The translations under genes were made by a program, and so were the position numbers. From Desulfotomaculum copahuensis (lineage in GTDB: Bacteria; Bacillota; Desulfotomaculia; Desulfotomaculales; Desulfovirgulaceae), in NCBI RefSeq assembly GCF_001655685.1, contig NZ_LYVF01000002.1:62001-126000 (forward strand): a stretch of DNA of 64,000 nt, written 5' to 3'. The notes under the pieces were generated by a model. The model was given only the letters and a program-made list of their open reading frames with translations, was not told the origin of the DNA and ran no database searches. Below are positions 52,397-60,692 of the stretch, piece by piece; positions within the stretch are counted from its first letter, which is position 1, and every line of letters starts with the position of its first letter.

Positions 52397-53242
52397 TCAT
52401 CTGACGTAATTTCTCACCACCAGTTCCGTGATCAAGCCCCGTCCGTCCGCCCGGCAGTTTATGGCCCGCCTGGCCATAACTGTTGTTATATTGTATGCCG
52501 GGTAAAGCTCCCGGACAAACTCCGTATCCGAATTGCTGAGCATAACCCGGCAACCGCGGCGGTCCAGTTCCCGGAATACCTCCGCCAGCCGGCGCTGGTC
52601 CTTTTCACCAAAGCAGTCCGCCGTATAGCTGGTAAATCTCGCCGTTCCGGACAGCGGATGATAAGGCGGATCCAGATAGACGAACGCTTCCGGTCCGGCC
52701 ACCTCCAGCACCCGGGAAAAGTCGCCGTGTTTGATCTCGGCTCTTTTCAAGGCGGCGCTAACTGTCCGGAGGTTTTCCTCATCTACGATTTTAGGGTTCT
52801 TGTAACGGCCGAACGGCACGTTGTGCCGCCCCTCGCGGTTTACCCGCCACAAACCGTTATAACCGGTTTTATTCAGGTACAGGAAACGGGACGCCCGCTG
52901 CACATCAGTAAGAGCGGCCGGCTCCTGAGCCCGCACCTGGTAATAGTATTCCGCCGTGTTTTTATGGCGGCGCAGGTCGGCCAGCAAAAAGTCAAGCTTA
53001 TCCCGCACCACTTGATAAAAATTGATCAGTTCCTCATTGCAATCAAGAAGGATCGCCTGCGCCGGCCGGAGGTAAAAAAATACGGCCCCGCCGCCGACAA
53101 AAGGCTCGATCAGGCATTTGAACTGATCCGGGAAGAGCGGTATGAATTGCCATATGAGTTGTCCTTTGCCGCCGGCCCACTTGACAGGCGGACGAACAGG
53201 GTATAGCAGTGGATTATTGCAGACAGTTTGAGACATGCACAT
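52397..53242 (-). CDS. Dam-type adenine-N6 DNA methyltransferase
   Basis: A 281-residue D12-class methylase. Key motifs are PPVKWAGGKGQL, the SAM-binding EPFVGGGAVFF, the catalytic YLDPPYHPLSGTARFTSY and the target-domain LSNSDTEFV. It should methylate adenine in a short site such as GATC, but the specificity cannot be read from sequence. No restriction endonuclease gene lies beside it, so it is an orphan methylase. The ATG at 53242 is chosen; another ATG two codons on is possible, and the ribosome site is weak. Confidence 0.88.
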   Translation of the reverse strand: MCMSQTVCNNPLLYPVRPPVKWAGGKGQLIWQFIPLFPDQFKCLIEPFVGGGAVFFYLRPAQAILLDCNEELINFYQVVRDKLDFLLADLRRHKNTAEYYYQVRAQEPAALTDVQRASRFLYLNKTGYNGLWRVNREGRHNVPFGRYKNPKIVDEENLRTVSAALKRAEIKHGDFSRVLEVAGPEAFVYLDPPYHPLSGTARFTSYTADCFGEKDQRRLAEVFRELDRRGCRVMLSNSDTEFVRELYPAYNITTVMARRAINCRADGRGLITELVVRNYVR

Positions 53243-53416
53243 CACCAAATGACATATTCGACAGCGGTAAAAGTTTCCCCTGCCGGACAAGTCAGCAACC
53301 CGGAATGAAAACCGGCAAAGTCCGGTTCGGCATGACTCATGAAAAAACCGGCTATAACCGGTGAAGTGGGGAAAAAACTATACGGATAAACAAGGTTTCG
53401 GGATGCTTCCTTTCAT

Positions 53417-54190
53417 TCAAGCCGCAGCTCCGATAATTTGCAGCAGCCTGTCCCCGAACTCACCGGTGAAACCGACCAGTTCCAGGAAAAGCAGGAAAAA
53501 ACCCGCCGTAGACTGCTGGGCCAGCGGAAGCAGGCAATTCGTCGCCAGATGGTAATTGCCCGCGTCCGGCGGACCGCCGACCAGCCCAAACAGCTCACGC
53601 CCCTGGCAAGCGGCGGCCTTCACCCAGTCCGCGGCGTCGCCGAACCCCCAGTACAACCCTTTGCACCCGGCCAGGTAGCGCCGGCGGTTTTGCTGCACCC
53701 AGCGCTCGTAGCTGCTGTGCCCCGCACCCACCCGGCAACTGGCGTGGTGCGGTTCCCAGGCGTCCTGCACCAGATGTCCTGCGGCACCCAAAAAAAACAT
53801 GGCCCGCCGGTAATGGCCGGCCCGCCAGTGGATAAGGGCGCGTTGAAAGTAGCGCCGGCAGAGCACGGTGGACGGAGCACGTCCCAATAAACCCGCATCC
53901 CTGCCGGGATCATAATAATGATGCACGCAACTCCAGCCGCTGTCGGCCCAGCAGGCGCCAAAATCCAACTGCCGGGCGAACCTTTCCAGCAGGGCCGCTT
54001 CGGCCCGGTAACCGTCCCGGTTCAAAATAATCCGGGCCTGACGGTTGCACTGCACATGCGTGGAGCAAAAACCAAGCTCCAGACTGTATGACATCTTTCC
54101 CGTGGCCAGCAGGTACTTGCCAACGAAACTCAATGCAGGCGGGACACATTTCAGACTTAAATGCAATTTGCCTTCCCTCCTGTTGCTCAT
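53417..54190 (-). CDS. Zinc-dependent phospholipase C-like protein
   Basis: A 257-residue helical protein with the metal-ligand motifs HVQCNRQA, SCVHHYYDPGRD and GHLVQDAWEPHH, the last being the HxxxDxxxPxH pattern of zinc-dependent phospholipase C and S1/P1-type nucleases. No signal peptide is evident, unlike secreted phospholipases, so an intracellular or sporulation-linked role is possible. The N-terminal start after TTGCCTTCC-rich DNA is not certain. Confidence 0.7.
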   Translation of the reverse strand: MSNRREGKLHLSLKCVPPALSFVGKYLLATGKMSYSLELGFCSTHVQCNRQARIILNRDGYRAEAALLERFARQLDFGACWADSGWSCVHHYYDPGRDAGLLGRAPSTVLCRRYFQRALIHWRAGHYRRAMFFLGAAGHLVQDAWEPHHASCRVGAGHSSYERWVQQNRRRYLAGCKGLYWGFGDAADWVKAAACQGRELFGLVGGPPDAGNYHLATNCLLPLAQQSTAGFFLLFLELVGFTGEFGDRLLQIIGAAA

Positions 54191-54637
54191 TTAAAAGCCT
54201 CTGCAAATTGTTCCCGGTCTTGCCGGAACCTGACCGGCAAGTATACTCCAACCCGGTCACGGGTGCATTATATAAGACTGATGTCAAGCCAGCGCTAAGA
54301 TTTGATTAAGATTTGCCTTCAGACGCTCATGCTGCTATGAAAATTAGCATTGCGGCAAAAGAAAATTCCCCCGGCAGTTGAAGTCCTTGATAAGACTCCA
54401 ACTGCCGGGGGAATGGACTGTCGCCGCCGGAACAGGCAGGCATTATCTTTAGCTCTCTGGATCGGCCGGTGAGTAGCAGGCTGATTTTCGCTTATACCAC
54501 AACCGGGCAATGCTGAACATTGAACTGATTCCGGGTGTCATGCATTTTTTATATGCATGACTCACAAAAGGGACGCTCCTTAAAGCGCCTGGCAGAAACA
54601 GGTGTCCCGGCAGCTCTGGCAAGCGTGCCGCATCCGG
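54191..54637. other. Intergenic stretch with hairpins
   Basis: A stretch of 447 bases without a gene. It holds the terminator at 54358-54414 and a 9-bp hairpin GTCATGCAT/ATGCATGAC (54537-54545 and 54553-54561) with a 7-base T-rich loop. Confidence 0.5.
54358..54414 (-). terminator. Terminator with a 16-bp stem
   Basis: A 16-bp perfect stem, ATTCCCCCGGCAGTTG with its complement (54365-54380 and 54399-54414), has an 18-base loop that can pair AGTC with GACT. On the minus strand it is followed by TTTTCTTTT. It lies about 220 bases below the ferredoxin stop at 54638. Confidence 0.8.
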
Positions 54638-54901
54638 TCAGTCGAAATACTTTTTTTTGCGTTTGGGCCTGGGGATATAAGTCACCTCGATGGCACAGTC
54701 GGGACACACCAGGGCACAGGACTGGCACAAGATGCACTTGTCCCCCTCCACCGTCACCGTCGGCGTACCGTAAATGCCGAGCGCCTCCGACCAGGTGATG
54801 CATTGCCGGGGACACTTGACGATGCAATACCCGCAGCCCTTGCACAGCCCCGGGAAAACCGTCATCGCCCCCCTGGCCAGATCATAGTGCAAGATTTTCA
54901 A
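54638..54901 (-). CDS. 2[4Fe-4S] ferredoxin
   Basis: An 87-residue ferredoxin with two motifs, CKGCGYCIVKCPRQCI and CILCQSCALVCPDCAI. The form resembles the delta subunit of 2-oxoacid:ferredoxin oxidoreductases (KorD-like), and the C-terminus is basic (RPKRKKKYFD). It is a short carrier and no oxidoreductase subunits follow. It is divergent from the HdrA operon and could be its electron donor. The start is TTG at 54901 after GGGGGG. Confidence 0.85.
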   Translation of the reverse strand: MKILHYDLARGAMTVFPGLCKGCGYCIVKCPRQCITWSEALGIYGTPTVTVEGDKCILCQSCALVCPDCAIEVTYIPRPKRKKKYFD

Positions 54902-55162
54902 AACCCGTATCCCCCCTGGTTTAAATTTAAGAAAAACCCCGGCCGCCGGGGCTTTACCGGACTTCCCGGGGCGGCACCAGCCAATTATAAAATGAAACAG
55001 CGCTTATCCCGGAAAGCATTAAGCGTGGAAAACCTGTTGCTCATGAAATAACATCTGAAAGGGGGCTGAAATTGTTCTGAAATTGTACAGCCGGAATTGG
55101 TGCAGAATATAGATCAGGGTAACAGATTCACCCTTAAATATCAACAAATAAACCCCGAATGG

Positions 55163-55255
55163 TTAATTAATCATCCCCAAATGATCAGCCAGGCTGTGAA
55201 AATGGACAACTACCACGACCGTTACCGTTAAATACAGAAATATTATTTTAAACAT
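55163..55255 (-). CDS. Possible 30-residue membrane peptide
   Basis: ATG at 55255 follows AGGTGG. The frame encodes MFKIIFLYLTVTVVVVVHFH then SLADHLGMIN and stops at 55163. Residues 3-18 are a single hydrophobic helix. It lies alone in a 525-base gap. Short proteins of this type are often real but overlooked; conservation would decide. A TATATTAT box lies upstream at about 55310. Confidence 0.45.
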   Translation of the reverse strand: MFKIIFLYLTVTVVVVVHFHSLADHLGMIN

Positions 55256-55426
55256 TAAAAAACCACCTCTTACCCTAAAAGTATGGTTTTTAGAAAACGC
55301 GAAATCTATAATATACCGTAAAAATTATCTCTTTTAAAGTAAATTCACTCTTCAGGCCGGGGTTTCCTGGCCTGATTCATTCGGCGGGATTTTGTATACA
55401 GTTCTTTCATAAACGGGGTGTTTTTG

Positions 55427-58408
55427 ATGGAAACCCGAATTGATGCCGTAGTGGTGGCGGGAGGCGGTATTGCCGGCATCCAGGCTTCACTGGATTTGGC
55501 CGCCCTGGGTTATCATCATGTCTACCTGGTGGAACGGTCAGCGGCCATCGGCGGCACCATGCCCATGCTCGGGCGGACGTTCCCGACCAACGACTGCGCT
55601 ATGTGTATTCTTTCCCCCAAGCTGGCGGAATGTGGCCGGCACCCCTTGATCACAGTGCTCACCAACGCGGAAGTGCTCGATGTGACCGGGGAACCGGGGC
55701 ATTTCACGGTCACGGTGGAGCAGCAATCCCGGGGGGTGGATATGGAGCGCTGCACGGGATGCGGGGAATGCGCCGCACAATGCCCCGTTTATGTCGACGA
55801 TCCCTTCAACCAGGAACTGAATGGACGGAAGGCCATCTACAAGCTTTATCCCCAGGCCTTTCCCAACTGTTATGCCATCGACCGGGAAAATTGCATCAAC
55901 TGCCGGACCTGTGTGGATGCCTGCCCCGGCGGCGCGGTCTCGCTGGACACAAAAACGGTGCAAATGCAGCTGATGGCCGGGGCGGTCATTCTTTGTCCGG
56001 GCTTCGGCCTTTTGGACCCGGCCCGGCTGGAACCATACCGTTACCGGCAGCTCTATCCGTCGGTGCTGACCAGCCTGGAATTTGAACGTCTGCTCAGCTC
56101 TTCCGGGCCGTACCAGGGCCGGTTGATCCACCCCTCAGACGAAAAGGCGGTACACCGGGTGGCCTGGATTCAGTGCGCCGGTTCACGGGAAACCACCATC
56201 AACCGGGAATTGTGTTCTGGTGTCTGCTGCATGTACGCCCTCAAGCAGGCCATGGTGGTGCTGGAGCAGGGACGGAACATGCAGGCCACCATCTTTTACC
56301 AGGATATGCGCACCTACGGCAAGGGATTTGAAAATTATTACCACCGGGCGAAGGAGATGGGCGTCCGCCTGATCAGAAACCGGCCGGCGGAAATAAAACA
56401 GGCCGGGGATGGCAGCCGGAACCTGCGGGTGAACTATCTCGCAGATGACAGTACGCTCAAGCAGGAAGAATTCGACCTGGTGGTGCTCTCCACGGGCATG
56501 GTGGCGCCGGTAATGCCGCTGGCCGAAAAACTGGGCCTGTCCCTGAACAGCTTCGGGTTTTGCGCCATGCAACCCCTTTCCGGGATTGAAACCTCCCGGC
56601 CGGGCATCTTTGCCGCCGGCGCCTTCACCGGCCCCCGGGACATACCGGACACCGTCACGCAGGCCAGCGCGGCCGCCGGGGCGGCCGCCGCCCTGCTCGG
56701 AAGCGCTTCCCGCCGGGAACGGCCGCCGCTGGAAGAACGGGATGTGAAAGGGGATGCCCCCCGCACGGGAGTGTTCGTCTGCCGCTGCGGCGGCAATATC
56801 AGCCGGGTGGTGGATGTGGCCCGGGTGGCCCGCTTCGCCCGGCAATTACCCGGCGTAGCTTACGCGGCCGAATTTTCCTACTGCTGCGCCCAGGACAGCC
56901 TGAAAACCATGGCCGCGGTGATTGACGAACACCGCTTGAACCGGGTGGTGGTGGCCGCCTGCACCGTGCACACACATGAGCCGCTGTTTCAAAATTTACT
57001 GCGCGAAAGCGGCCTGAACCCCCATTTATTTGAAATGGCCAACATCCGCGAGCACTGCTCCTGGGTGCACATGCACCAGCCGGAAATGGCCACGGCCAAG
57101 GCCAAAGACCTGATCAAAATGGCCGTGGCCAAAGCCGCCCTGCTGCAGCCGGTGCAGGGCGTCAGCCTGGGGATGACCCGGCAGGCGGTGGTGGTGGGCG
57201 GCGGTGCGGCCGGCATGACGGCGGCGCTCAATCTGGCCGGCCGGGGCCACCGGGTGCATCTGGTGGAAAAGAACGAACACCTGGGCGGAATGGCCGGACG
57301 ACTGCATATTGGCGCCAACGGCGAGGATGTACAGGGCTTCCTGTCCGGTTTAATCACCCAGGTGCATGAACAGGAGTTGATCACCATCCACACCGGGGCG
57401 GAAATAACCGCCGCCGGCGGATTCGTGGGCAACTTCGTATCCACCTTGTCCAGCGGGGAGGAAATCGCCCACGGCGTGACGATTATCGCCACCGGCGCCG
57501 GGGAATACCGTCCGGAGGAATACCTTTACGGCGCGAACGGGCGGGTGATGACCCTGTTGGATCTGGAGGGCGCCCTGGCCGCCGGCGACAGCCGGGTGAA
57601 CGGCGCCGGACGCTTTGTTTTCATCCAGTGCGTGGGCTCCCGGGACGACCGGCGGCCGTACTGCAGCCGCACCTGCTGCACGCAGTCCGTGCGGCTGGCC
57701 CTGCAGATTAAAGAAATAAACCCGGAGGCAATGATCTACGTGCTTTACCGGGATATGCGCACCTACGGCTTTTTCGAGGAACTCTACCAGGAAGCGCGGC
57801 GCCGGGGAGTGCTTTTCATCCGGTACAATGAAGGGAATAAACCCACGGTGACCGCGGAAGGTGATCATTTGCGGGTGGATGTGCTCGACGACGTTCTGGG
57901 CGCACCTGTAACGATCGAAGCGGACCTGGCCGGGCTGGCCGCGGCCATGGCGGCGCCGGCAGACAATGCCCGTTTGTCCCGGCTCTACAAAGTGCCTCTG
58001 AACCAGGACGGTTTCTTCCTCGAAGCGCATCTGAAGCTGCGCCCGGTGGATTTCAGTACGGACGGGGTGTTCATGTGCGGCCTGGCCCACGGCCCGAAAA
58101 ACCTGGAAGAAAGCATCGTCCAGGCCGGCGCGGCCGCCACCCGCGCCGCCGCTTTGCTGGCCGGGGACACGATCACCGTGGAGGGCGGCAGCGCCTTTGT
58201 CAGCAAAATAAAATGCACGGGCTGCGGTACATGTGCTTCGGTCTGCCCGGCCAGGGCGGTGACCGTGGACGATACTGAAAAGGTGGCTGTGGTAAACGCC
58301 GCCCTGTGCAAGGGCTGCGGGGTGTGCGCCGCCTCCTGCCTGCGCGGGGCCGTTGACGTTGAAGGGTTCACCAATGAACAGGTTATGGCTGCAATCCGGG
58401 CACTGTAA
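55427..58408 (+). CDS. hdrA: HdrA-type protein, double flavin module
   Basis: A 993-residue iron-sulfur flavoprotein made of two HdrA-like halves. The first has an FAD motif (VVVAGGGIAGIQASLDL, ~8-24), the HdrA cysteine cluster NDCAMCILSPKL (~52) and an inserted pair of [4Fe-4S] motifs (CTGCGECAAQCP and CINCRTCVDACP). The second half starts near residue 470 (VFVCRCGGNISRVVD), has a further FAD motif (AVVVGGGAAGMTAALNLAG, ~587) and C-terminal [4Fe-4S] motifs at ~930 and ~961. Length is about 1.5 times that of single HdrA. Such proteins bifurcate electrons with HdrBC. The ATG at 55427 is chosen over GTG at 55418, after GGGGTG. Confidence 0.88.
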   Translation: METRIDAVVVAGGGIAGIQASLDLAALGYHHVYLVERSAAIGGTMPMLGRTFPTNDCAMCILSPKLAECGRHPLITVLTNAEVLDVTGEPGHFTVTVEQQSRGVDMERCTGCGECAAQCPVYVDDPFNQELNGRKAIYKLYPQAFPNCYAIDRENCINCRTCVDACPGGAVSLDTKTVQMQLMAGAVILCPGFGLLDPARLEPYRYRQLYPSVLTSLEFERLLSSSGPYQGRLIHPSDEKAVHRVAWIQCAGSRETTINRELCSGVCCMYALKQAMVVLEQGRNMQATIFYQDMRTYGKGFENYYHRAKEMGVRLIRNRPAEIKQAGDGSRNLRVNYLADDSTLKQEEFDLVVLSTGMVAPVMPLAEKLGLSLNSFGFCAMQPLSGIETSRPGIFAAGAFTGPRDIPDTVTQASAAAGAAAALLGSASRRERPPLEERDVKGDAPRTGVFVCRCGGNISRVVDVARVARFARQLPGVAYAAEFSYCCAQDSLKTMAAVIDEHRLNRVVVAACTVHTHEPLFQNLLRESGLNPHLFEMANIREHCSWVHMHQPEMATAKAKDLIKMAVAKAALLQPVQGVSLGMTRQAVVVGGGAAGMTAALNLAGRGHRVHLVEKNEHLGGMAGRLHIGANGEDVQGFLSGLITQVHEQELITIHTGAEITAAGGFVGNFVSTLSSGEEIAHGVTIIATGAGEYRPEEYLYGANGRVMTLLDLEGALAAGDSRVNGAGRFVFIQCVGSRDDRRPYCSRTCCTQSVRLALQIKEINPEAMIYVLYRDMRTYGFFEELYQEARRRGVLFIRYNEGNKPTVTAEGDHLRVDVLDDVLGAPVTIEADLAGLAAAMAAPADNARLSRLYKVPLNQDGFFLEAHLKLRPVDFSTDGVFMCGLAHGPKNLEESIVQAGAAATRAAALLAGDTITVEGGSAFVSKIKCTGCGTCASVCPARAVTVDDTEKVAVVNAALCKGCGVCAASCLRGAVDVEGFTNEQVMAAIRAL

Positions 58409-58443
58409 ACGGGCCTATTTCCAAATGACTGGAGGAGTAAAAC

Positions 58444-59016
58444 ATGTCTAACCACACCGCCCTGGCCTTGAACGGTCAAGATTCGTTCACCGGAGTACTG
58501 GCCCAAAAGAGCGGTCAGCCGGTGCAACTATGCTACCAGTGCGGCAAGTGTTCGGCCGGCTGCCCAATGAGCGCCGCCATGGACATCAAACCGAATCAAA
58601 TCATGGAACTGCTGCGCCTGGGCCGGCCGGAGCCCGTCTGGGAAAGCCTGGCCATCTGGCTGTGCGTCGGCTGCGAAACCTGCGCCGCCCGCTGTCCGAA
58701 CGGCATCAGCATCGGCCGGGTGATGGACTGCCTGCGGGAAATGGGCAACGGCCGGGAAGCAAACGGCCGGGGCCGGAAAATCAAGCTCTTCCACCGGGAA
58801 TTTCTGGACTCGCTGCGCGCCAACGGCCGGGTGCACGAGCCGGTCATGCTCGCCCGTTACAAGCTGAAAACCGGGGACATTTTCAGCGACCTGAACATCG
58901 GTGTACGCATGTTCAGAAAAGGCAAATTCAGCCTGTTACCGGAGCGGATCAAGGACCGGGCGGGCATCCGGGAACTGTTCAACCAGACCGGCCCGCTCAC
59001 TGGCGGAAGCAATTAG
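58444..59016 (+). CDS. hdrC: HdrC-type iron-sulfur subunit
   Basis: A 190-residue protein with two [4Fe-4S] motifs, CYQCGKCSAGCPM (~30-42) and CVGCETCAARCPNG (~74-87), joined by a helical linker, as in heterodisulfide reductase subunit C. It passes electrons between HdrA and HdrB. It lies 35 bases after hdrA with GGAGGAG before the ATG and 38 bases before hdrB. Confidence 0.9.
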   Translation: MSNHTALALNGQDSFTGVLAQKSGQPVQLCYQCGKCSAGCPMSAAMDIKPNQIMELLRLGRPEPVWESLAIWLCVGCETCAARCPNGISIGRVMDCLREMGNGREANGRGRKIKLFHREFLDSLRANGRVHEPVMLARYKLKTGDIFSDLNIGVRMFRKGKFSLLPERIKDRAGIRELFNQTGPLTGGSN

Positions 59017-59054
59017 CAAACAGTATTATCCTACCCGTAAAGGAGCCGGACGAC

Positions 59055-59903
59055 ATGAAACTCTCTTACTTTCCCGGATGTTCCCTGCAGACCAGCGCCA
59101 GGGAATTCGACCTCTCCGCCCGGGCCGTCTGCGGCGAACTGGACCTGGAACTGGTGGAACTGCCCGATTGGAACTGCTGCGGGGCCACTTCGGCGCACAG
59201 TCTGAACCATGAACTGGGTCTGACTCTCCCGGCACGCAATCTCGGCCTGGCGCAAGAGACCGGGCTGGACCTGGTGGCTTCCTGCTCGGCCTGCTACAAC
59301 CGGCTGAAAAGCGCCGATTACGCACTCAAGACCAACCCGGCGCAGGCCGGCGCAATGCGGCAAAAAACCGGCCTGGATTTTGATCAAAACCTGCACGTGC
59401 TCTCACTTTTGGAGGCGGTGACGACGCGGATCGGCATTGAACGGATCAAGCAAAGGGTAAGCCGGCCCTTAAAAAATCTGAAAGTGGTCTGTTACTACGG
59501 CTGCCTGCTGGTCCGCCCGCCCCGGGTGACCGCCTTTGATTCCCCGGAATTCCCTGTCAGCATGGACCGCCTGATGGCCGCCCTGGGTGCCGAACCCCTG
59601 CAGTGGTCCTATAAAACCGATTGCTGCGGCGCCAGCCTGTCCATCTGCGACAGCCGGACGGTACGGAACATGGTGAACAATTTGCTGCAAATGGCCGCCG
59701 AGACCGGCGCAAACGCCGTGGTCACCGCCTGCACCCTCTGCCACGCCAACCTGGAAATGCGCCGCGATCCGTCCCGCACCATGCCGGTGTTCTACTTCAC
59801 CGAACTGATGGGCCTGGCCTTCGGCCTGTCCGCATGCGCCGGCTGGCTGCACCGGCACCTGGTGGACCCATTTCCGGTCCTGGCGCCGGTGCTGGCAGTG
59901 TAA
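59055..59903 (+). CDS. hdrB: HdrB-type CCG-domain subunit
   Basis: A 282-residue protein with two CCG cysteine motifs: FPGCSLQ...NCCGATS...CSACYN in the first half, CYYGC...DCCGAS...CTLCHAN in the second. These bind the special noncubane clusters of HdrB. The substrate in bacteria without methanogenic disulfides is unknown. The ATG at 59055 follows AGGAG; a longer open frame runs upstream through hdrC but is not expected to be translated. Confidence 0.9.
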   Translation: MKLSYFPGCSLQTSAREFDLSARAVCGELDLELVELPDWNCCGATSAHSLNHELGLTLPARNLGLAQETGLDLVASCSACYNRLKSADYALKTNPAQAGAMRQKTGLDFDQNLHVLSLLEAVTTRIGIERIKQRVSRPLKNLKVVCYYGCLLVRPPRVTAFDSPEFPVSMDRLMAALGAEPLQWSYKTDCCGASLSICDSRTVRNMVNNLLQMAAETGANAVVTACTLCHANLEMRRDPSRTMPVFYFTELMGLAFGLSACAGWLHRHLVDPFPVLAPVLAV

Positions 59904-60013
59904 AAGAGCTGCTGTTATTTCCGGGCCGCCATAACCCAACAACGAAGGAATTTTATTCTCTCTGTGGAAATTAATCATTGCTTGGTAAAATAATTTTTCC
60001 AGGAGGGATAGCA

Positions 60014-60601
60014 ATGGCGGATAAAAAGATTCTGATGCTGGCAGGGGATTATGTCGAGGATTACGAAGTTATGGTCCCTTTTCAAATGCTGACCATGCTG
60101 GGCTACACTGTAGATGCCGTCTGCCCCGGCAAAAAAGCCGGCGAAACGGTGCGCACGGCCATCCACGACTTTGAAGGAGATCAAACCTACAGCGAGAAGC
60201 CGGGGCACAATTTCATGCTCACCGCCACCTTTGATGAAGTCAGGCCGGAAGATTACACCGGGCTGGTCATCCCCGGCGGCCGGGCACCCGAATATTTGCG
60301 TCTGAATGAGCGGTTGCTGGAAATGGTACGCCACTTCTTTGAGACCGGCAAACCGGTGGCTTCCATCTGCCACGGCCAACAAATCCTGGTGGCGGCCGGC
60401 GTGCTGGAAGGCCGGCTCTGTACGGCCTATCCCGCTGTCAAGCCCGACTGCGTTCGCGCCGGAGCCAAATGGGGCGAAGTAAACGAAACCTTTACCAACG
60501 CCTGGGTGGACGGAAACCTGGTCACCGCCGCCGCCTGGCCCGGACATCCGGAGTGGATACGCAAGTTCGCTGAACTGCTGGGGGCAAAAATTGAAATTTA
60601 A
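60014..60601 (+). CDS. DJ-1/PfpI-family protein
   Basis: A 195-residue DJ-1/PfpI-fold protein. It begins [20 protein letters not shown], has the nucleophile elbow Cys in [14 protein letters not shown] (~118-131) and the GHPEWIRKF end. Members act as glyoxalase-, deglycase- or protease-like enzymes, and the physiological role varies. AGGAGGGATAGCA gives a strong ribosome site. It is 110 bases downstream of hdrB and ends with a terminator. Confidence 0.88.
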   Translation: MADKKILMLAGDYVEDYEVMVPFQMLTMLGYTVDAVCPGKKAGETVRTAIHDFEGDQTYSEKPGHNFMLTATFDEVRPEDYTGLVIPGGRAPEYLRLNERLLEMVRHFFETGKPVASICHGQQILVAAGVLEGRLCTAYPAVKPDCVRAGAKWGEVNETFTNAWVDGNLVTAAAWPGHPEWIRKFAELLGAKIEI

Positions 60602-60619
60602 ACAACTACGTGGAAAAAC

Positions 60620-60663
60620 CCGGACCCGGCCCCTTTAGGGGGTACCGGGTCCGGTATCTTTTT
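60620..60663 (+). terminator. Terminator after the DJ-1 family gene
   Basis: A 10-bp stem CCGGACCCGG/CCGGGTCCGG (60620-60629 and 60645-60654) is followed by TATCTTTTT. Confidence 0.85.
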
Positions 60664-60692
60664 CGGAGCAACCGGCAGCTACGTGCACCAGC

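Noticed and set aside
55350-55376. Hairpin CAGGCC/GGCCTG before hdrA
   Set aside because: A six-base stem without a T run; it could be a leader structure, but the evidence is too thin to list as a regulatory element.
58530-59054. Upstream extension of the HdrB frame
   Set aside because: Overlaps hdrC in another frame. The AGGAG-preceded ATG at 59055 starts exactly at the HdrB N-terminus.
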